A stretch of DNA of 64,000 nt from the NCBI GenBank assembly GCA_947561395.2, contig OX387190.1, forward strand, positions 42,396,392 to 42,460,391, read 5' to 3'. Every line of letters begins with the position of its first letter. The stretch's first letter is position 1. The notes under the pieces were generated by a model, which had not been told where the DNA came from, made no database searches, and worked only from the letters and a program-made list of their open reading frames with translations. A program made the position numbers and the translations under genes. Shown in pieces: positions 58,291-64,000 of the stretch. The DNA is from Buxus sempervirens. Lineage: Eukaryota > Streptophyta > Magnoliopsida > Buxales > Buxaceae.

Positions 58291-60837
58291 TGGAGGAAGT
58301 CGTAGAGTCAAACTATTCTTCCTTTATAGTTGGATCACCGGATGACCTTTGCTCCATCGATGGGGAATTTCTCAAAAGATATTACACTTAAAAAAAAAGT
58401 GCATTGCCGCTCCTTGTCGCAAGAGCCTAAACTGCATGACACTCCTAGCCCATACGAGTTTAAACTATGAATGGTACCCAAAAAAAAAAAATCTTTCCTG
58501 GGTTGAAAACCTGAAAAGGCAACCTAAAAAAAAAAGGAACTACGTGTGACTTGATCCTTACTTGGGTACGTAGGCAACCTTGGAAGTTATTCCGGGTTCA
58601 GTCCTAACCATCACCATTCTCATCAAATATGGAGAGTGAGCATCCAAAGTCAAGCGATAATCTTGAATTCAAAAAAAAAACACACATTTTGCCGAAAGGT
58701 TCTCCAAAAACATTGTTGGAATAACAATAAGTAGTCAAACTACTCCATGACAAATGATGACTTGGGTTTCTTTGGCTGTGAGTTTACCAGATCAAATCGA
58801 AGCCCTCTTCAAGACCTTAATCCCTTTTGAAACTGTTCTTACATTTGGAGACTTTACCAGCATCATGAATACAGCAAAAGTCTCGAGATTGAAGTCATTG
58901 AATCTTCAATGCAAAATTTAGGAGCAAGGGCTAAAGACCAATGCCGTGTTGACGCTGGTCATTTGAAGACTTCTTTTGAAGGATTTATGGTTACTAATGC
59001 ATCGATTGTGCTCAAGAAACAAGGAGATTGCATGATGCGTCTCAGCAATTTCGACAACCTCTATAATATGTCTCTTGGAAAAGAAAGAAAAGAGTTTTTG
59101 AACAGTCAAGGCATATTTTGTGGAAGCCAAAGTCAATTGAATTGGTCTTTCAATGAAGCTCTTCGACTTCGTCATACTAACTGACGCTGGTGTTGGATAA
59201 GATTAAAAAAACAAAGGAGTGATGGGTTATGTTTTTTTTTTTTTTTACTAAAAAAAAATCAGAGTGAAAAAAATAGGGTGGGTACAAAAATACAAAAAAA
59301 AAAAAGGGAGAGCATTTAAAAAAAATGAGTTAAGGAGAGAACCTTCTCTCTCCTCTCATCCCTTTTCTCCCTCCCACTCATTCTATCTCAATTGTTTTCA
59401 TTCTTCAACCCCATCCTCTTTCTTTTCAAGTTTCCTCCTTGTCTCTTTCTCCCACTGTTTCTCTTTCTTTCTCCAAAGTAGCTCTAATGGAAAGTTTGAT
59501 CATGGGCCCGATCGATGTAACTCTCGGCAATGCTAATAACAGTAAGGAACCCCATCCAAAGTCTAGATAAAAACGTTGCAGATCCAGATGGGTGCAGGTG
59601 GTGTTCGAATTGCGAAATAACAATGGACAGCATATCAATCACACAGAGGATTATAATCGTGGGCGTAGGAACAAAAGGGAAGAGATCTAAGAAAGCTAAG
59701 ATCAAAGAGACCCAAGGAAGCTCAATAAAAACGCTAGCCTTGCTCTCGAGTTTGTTCATACTTGTGTGCATGTGATTAAGGGAGCTTTGCTAAATTTTCA
59801 TCTTTCCTACTCATAAATATTTGTACATGGTGCGAAGGTGCGAACAAAAGGGATTTCTTGAAAAGACATCATCTTCAACATTTTGGCGAGGATTAGAAAA
59901 GAGAATCTTTGGTGAAGCAACCGCAAGGAAAAGACCATAGCAATTGCAGGCTTCAAGTTTTAAAATCACCAACATATCCTTTAAGCAGCAATTCTTCCTT
60001 TGGTAGGCATTTTGTTGCTTCTCCATGCCTATATTAGCAGGAGTCAGAGTTATTGATAGAAGCTACAACATCCATGTAAGCTAGGTGCGTTAGTATGTCA
60101 CCAAGGCCGAGGAAAGAGTTAACTTCTACTTCCCAAGCCCAAGTAGGAGAGAAATACGCACTAGTACATGATCGTCAACGTTCATTTTTAAGGAACAAAT
60201 AATCTGTGCCACGTACAATTAATTAGCTTTCCCAGTCACACATTGGCTTCGGATGGGTCAGATTGACATTTACAATGACACAAGTGCAAGTCACGGTCTT
60301 CCCAAATCAAACTTGCTATTGATGATTTGATGGCAAAAGGTGAAAACATTCATGATGGTGCAGTCTTTACAGTCACGATGCTGATATAAGTGAATGGTTG
60401 TGGAAAATATGACTAGGGGTTGATCATTCTTTCCAAGGGGATCATGTGCATTCAATAAGCTAAGCTGGGTGTTTATTAAGGGTCGCCACAAAGAATACAA
60501 TGCCAACATCAAGGCTTATTTCATTATTATACACCCTCATACTGCCATCCAACTTCTACACTTGACAAAGCATCAAAAAGTAGTGGGGAATGGATCGCTC
60601 CCACTATAAAAATATTTTGGTTACACGGAAAAGTCGTGGAACATATTATTTGAAAGAAAAAATCATCATAAGCACTAAAAGAATATATCTATGGTGTTGT
60701 ATCATGGTAAGCACTGAGGATATTTCAAAAAAAAAATAATAATAATGAGGAAAGGATGAATACCTCTTGATTTGATGAGTTTCAAGAATGGTTCTTTGAA
60801 CCACGAAGGAGTTACTCTTCCAACTAAGGTAAGGGGG
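58291..60837 (+). other. Retroelement interior without recognisable pol
   Basis: No protease, RT or integrase motif in six frames. Contains ACTTGGGTACGTAGGCAACC (58560-58579), a phrase seen in other plant LARD-like elements, and many A runs. An open frame at 58909-59184 matches nothing known. Confidence 0.5.
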
Positions 60838-61310
60838 TGACTTTCTGAAGGAAGTGCAGTAACCGAATTAACGGTTTGTCACTTTGAGGGAAGAGCAGTG
60901 ACCGAATTAACGGTTTGACTTTTTGAAGGAATTGCAGTGACCAAATCAACGGTTTGTCTCTTTGAAGGAAGTGTAGTGACCGAATTAACAGTTTGACTTT
61001 CTGAAGGAATTGCAATGACTGACTTAACGGTTTGTCTTTTTGAAGGAAGTGCAGTAACCGAATTAACGGTTTGTTTCTCTAAAGGAAGTGCAGTAACCGA
61101 ATTAATAGTTTGACTTTATGAAGGAATTGGAGTGACCGAATTAACGGTTTGTCTCTTTGAAGGAAGTGTAGTGACCGAATTAACAGTTTGGCTTTCTAAA
61201 GGAATTGCAGTGACCGAATTAACGGTTTGTCTCTCTGAAGAAAGTGTAGTGACTGAATTAACGGTTTGACTTTCTGAAAATGCAGTGACCAAATTAATGT
61301 TTTGCTTTTC
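60838..61310. repeat. 39-bp minisatellite, 12 copies
   Basis: Units like GAAGTGCAGTAACCGAATTA + ACGGTTTG(T/A)CT recur at 39-bp spacing (GGTTT at 60873, 60912, 60951, ...). Alternate units differ (GGAAGTG against GGAATTG), a 78-bp higher-order period. Because 39 is divisible by 3, minus-strand frames show a 13-residue repeat (QTVNSVT...). Confidence 0.93.
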
Positions 61311-63566
61311 AATTGCGTTGTACCTGATGATTAGATTCAGAAAGTGCATAAGAATAAAAGATGGCTCCAAACCGATTGTTAGCATCTTGAAGGCAAACAA
61401 ATTGACAAAACAAACCCTGAAACAAATCAGTGGTGATGTTTTTAAACATTAAGTCAAAAGCCTCTCAAGTTAAAAAAAATGTGAAAAAAAGAAGATATTT
61501 ATTATTGGAAGATGGTTGCAGACGATGTATGCAATTGAGGTGAAGAATACAACTCATGTGGTTTGCTAATTTCTTTAGTCACAAATCTTCTTCTTGAGTG
61601 CATCACAGTTCTCGCAGATAGATGTTTAAAGAATCCACTGTTGCAAATACGACATTTATATGTACAATATGAAGAGGATCTGGTGGGATAACGTGAAAAG
61701 GAGATCAGTTCACGTACTCCTACCTCATCACCACAAAAAACGGTAGAGATCATCATCCAGAAATGCTTCTGGGATACCTTTGTCGTCAAAATGCCCATCA
61801 AAATCCAGAATGGCGGCATCTGCTAGAAAATACTATGACTCTGATGAAGAAAAAACCCTTGGCTTAAAAAAATTCTTCAAAATGGTCTCAAAGGATTGAA
61901 CAAGAGACCTCCAAGTGAGATCAATACCTCAAGTATATCTTCAGTTAAAAAAAAAAAAGAAAAAGAAAAGAGCTTGCAAAAGTGTCCGTCCCAGATGTTA
62001 GGAAAGATGGTAGCATTTGTTTCACAGTGGAGAGGTTGAATGATTTGGGTCCTACTGCTACAGATACAGATTCAATATCAAACCGAAAAGAAGCTCACAC
62101 TACCCCATGTGATTTCTAAATGAAAAAATAAAATACAATATTCAAAAGAAAAGAGGTGATCTGTTGTACCTTAGCCAATGTTTGATAGCTTCTCCTTAGT
62201 AATGGATTGGTGGAAAGATCAAAAGAGGCTATAGAACTTTTGTGAAGGTGGAAGAAAACCAAAACCCAAAGCCTTTCATGAGTGCATCTATTGCTTCGTG
62301 TTGGTCACTACAAGTAAGAGCATGCTTTTGTCTTATAGCATGGCTTAAGCACGAAACACAGGAAAATTTCCTTCCTCTTCATTACCATGAAATTGGAAAT
62401 TACTCTGAAGTGGGAAAGTGTATAATCAATCTCAAAAATCAAGGCATTCATCTCAATCAAGTGTTGCTCAAAAGCTGTAAAATGAAAGAAGTAAAGTGCG
62501 AAGAAAAATTCTTTCCGGAAACATACAATGGAGAATCCGGTAAGAGATTTTGGAGTTCTAAAAAAAAAGAAAATTTCCATTATCCAAAGGGGTTGGGTTT
62601 GCTAAAAAAAAAATCACGTTCATGAGTGCATCTTGCGGATCTTCATGGCTATGATCATATATGGAGAATAATTGACAAAACCTTGACAACGAATCTTGAA
62701 GAACTTCATGGATAGAAATCAGGTTGAAAAAGGACAATAGATGGTCTCTATGAGCTATTTCTCGATGGAAAGAATATTTCAAAGGATAACAAAGTAGAAA
62801 GAATATTTTCAAAGAGAACAAAAATTTCAGCACACCCAAAATCACGAGTGAAGAAAAGTTTACAAGGCATACCATATCACAAACCGTATTGTGAATTTCC
62901 AAAACCGCATGTATGCGGATGCAAAAATGTTCAAGTTATTTTCCCAAGCAAATGTGAAAAGGAAGGTGGTTATATTCTAGCCTGTATAACCTCCCATATG
63001 AAGCACCGATTAAGAATTTTTTAGCTGCTTGATAAATGGATTGATTTACTACTGGTTTTTGTTGATATCAAGTCTACTCATGGAAAGAAAGCTACAAAAT
63101 ATGCTAATAGCCCAACACCACATGGTCACAACCATCCATCAAGGCGTATGGTTCAAGAAAAATTCAACCTATCAGTCGGATTCAGGTTACATGATTTAAA
63201 CTCCATGTCAAATAACAAGGTTTGGATTCAGTGAGCCAAGTGAACTGCATGCCACAAGATTGATCCATTGGATCATTTGACAGGGTGTCAAATTGGTATA
63301 GATATATCAACACGATATGATGGAAATTAATCAAATAAACCATTACATCATGCATATCCTCGATGTCCTTGCATCAGAATGGATGGTGTAGATCGAGTGA
63401 AATTCTTACTCATTTCCATACAAGAAACGATGCATCATTGGATTGATATGAAGTGGGTTAACCATCTTGTCACATCCTAATGGTTATGTACACCCATGTA
63501 CTTCAAGTCTTGCCTTCACCACATGACAAGCATGTAAAACAACCAAAGACTTGAAGTGGGGATATT
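61311..63566 (+). other. Retroelement interior, 3' part
   Basis: No recognisable coding domain. Open frames at 61502-61819 (minus) and 62242-62625 (plus) have no family resemblance. Ends with the purine tract before the 3' LTR. Confidence 0.45.
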
Positions 63567-64000
63567 TGTAGACGCTAAAATTTTTGTGTCATCAAGTCAA
63601 AAAAGTTGACCAAGTCATATAATTGACTTTGGTAGATGAGATCAAATCCAAGGTTAAGGCTTAATCAAAATGCAAGCAAATAAGCCCGGGTTAAGCAAAA
63701 TGGTGGTTTGATGTGTAGATTAAAAAATACGGGTAAAAACAAATAGCCCGCAAATCTAATCCTTTAACTTCACATGGGCCCTACAAAGCAAGATATGGGT
63801 CATATTTCTTACTAAAACAAATAAATAAGTTTTTAGGTAACAAAGTGTGATGATCCATAACAGGAAAGTCACAACCCAAAAAAAAAAAGCATTGAATATT
63901 TTAATATTTAAATAAATGCCAAAATCAAGGCAAAGAGATTTCTCAGTGTGGTATGCTCAATCAAATTTAAATTGCTGCCAAATGAGACTCACCTTCATAA
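63567..64000 (+). repeat. 3' LTR, partial
   Basis: Aligns with 55353 onward (first 430 bp) with about one difference per 25-30 bases on reading by eye; cut by the window end. Confidence 0.9.

Larger units (their letters stand above)
55353..64000 (+). mobile_element. Large non-autonomous Ty3-type LTR retroelement (LARD-like), 3' end outside window
   Basis: 5' LTR 55353-56487 and 3' LTR from 63567 share the start TGTAGAC(A/G)CTAAAATTTTTG and at least 430 bp of near-identical sequence. A primer-site-like TGGCACGCCCGGTGGGAC follows the 5' LTR (56493). Gag-like sequence is broken, no protease, RT or integrase is visible, and a purine tract GAAGTGGGGATA precedes the 3' LTR. It is inserted in block D copy 5. 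Confidence 0.85.

Noticed and set aside
61502-61819. 105-codon minus frame in the LTR element
   Set aside because: No recognisable domain, and orientation is opposite to the element.
62242-62625. 127-codon plus frame in the LTR element
   Set aside because: No reverse transcriptase, protease or integrase motif; lysine-rich from A-rich DNA.

Overview
The window is nuclear DNA of a flowering plant, probably a woody dicot. The signs are spliced genes with GT-AG introns, plant-specific gene families (EXORDIUM-like, plant SRPK, plant EH/Pan1, AVT3), long AT-rich introns, and dense plant-type transposons. The species cannot be told from the sequence. Splice structures are my own joins. They are supported by reading phase, splice-site dinucleotides and family knowledge, not by transcripts.

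Layout. 1-1.03 kb: an EXORDIUM-like secreted protein gene on the minus strand. 4.26-7.02 kb: a four-exon SRPK-type SR-protein kinase gene on the minus strand. 7.6-8.4 kb: a small TRIM retroelement with a CACTA-like element nested in it. 9.78-10.01 kb: a tandemly duplicated promoter segment carrying ACGT boxes. 10.45-26.94 kb: a 13-exon EH-domain endocytosis gene on the plus strand. Its introns hold hAT elements, RTE-type LINE remnants and one in-frame exon-like cassette. The gene appears to use one GC-AG intron and to carry a frameshift that removes its last residues.

27.3-55.35 kb is a decayed tandem segmental duplication. The unit is [sequence downstream of the EH gene, here called block D] + [AVT3 amino-acid transporter] + [transporter promoter]. 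Three intact intronless AVT3 paralogues remain (34.8-36.1, 47.1-48.4 and 52.9-54.2 kb, all minus strand). A fourth partial block D lies at 55.1-55.35 kb. The units were then hit by an L1-type LINE (28.5-34.1 kb), a MULE-like palindromic MITE, a TRIM, an inverted pair of 5S-rRNA-bearing Cassandra-like LTRs with two LTR insertions inside, a Tourist-type MITE and two hAT elements. The units also hold a fructokinase pseudogene fragment and a truncated copy of the EH gene's last exon. The EH fragment has replaced the distal promoter of the second AVT3 copy.

55.35 kb to the window end is one large non-autonomous Ty3-type LTR element. It has a 5' LTR, a primer site, a stop-riddled gag and a long region with no recognisable pol that includes a 39-bp minisatellite. 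The 3' LTR runs off the window. The host genes do not form a pathway. The biology here is the local expansion of a vacuolar amino-acid exporter and the nested transposon history that dates it.
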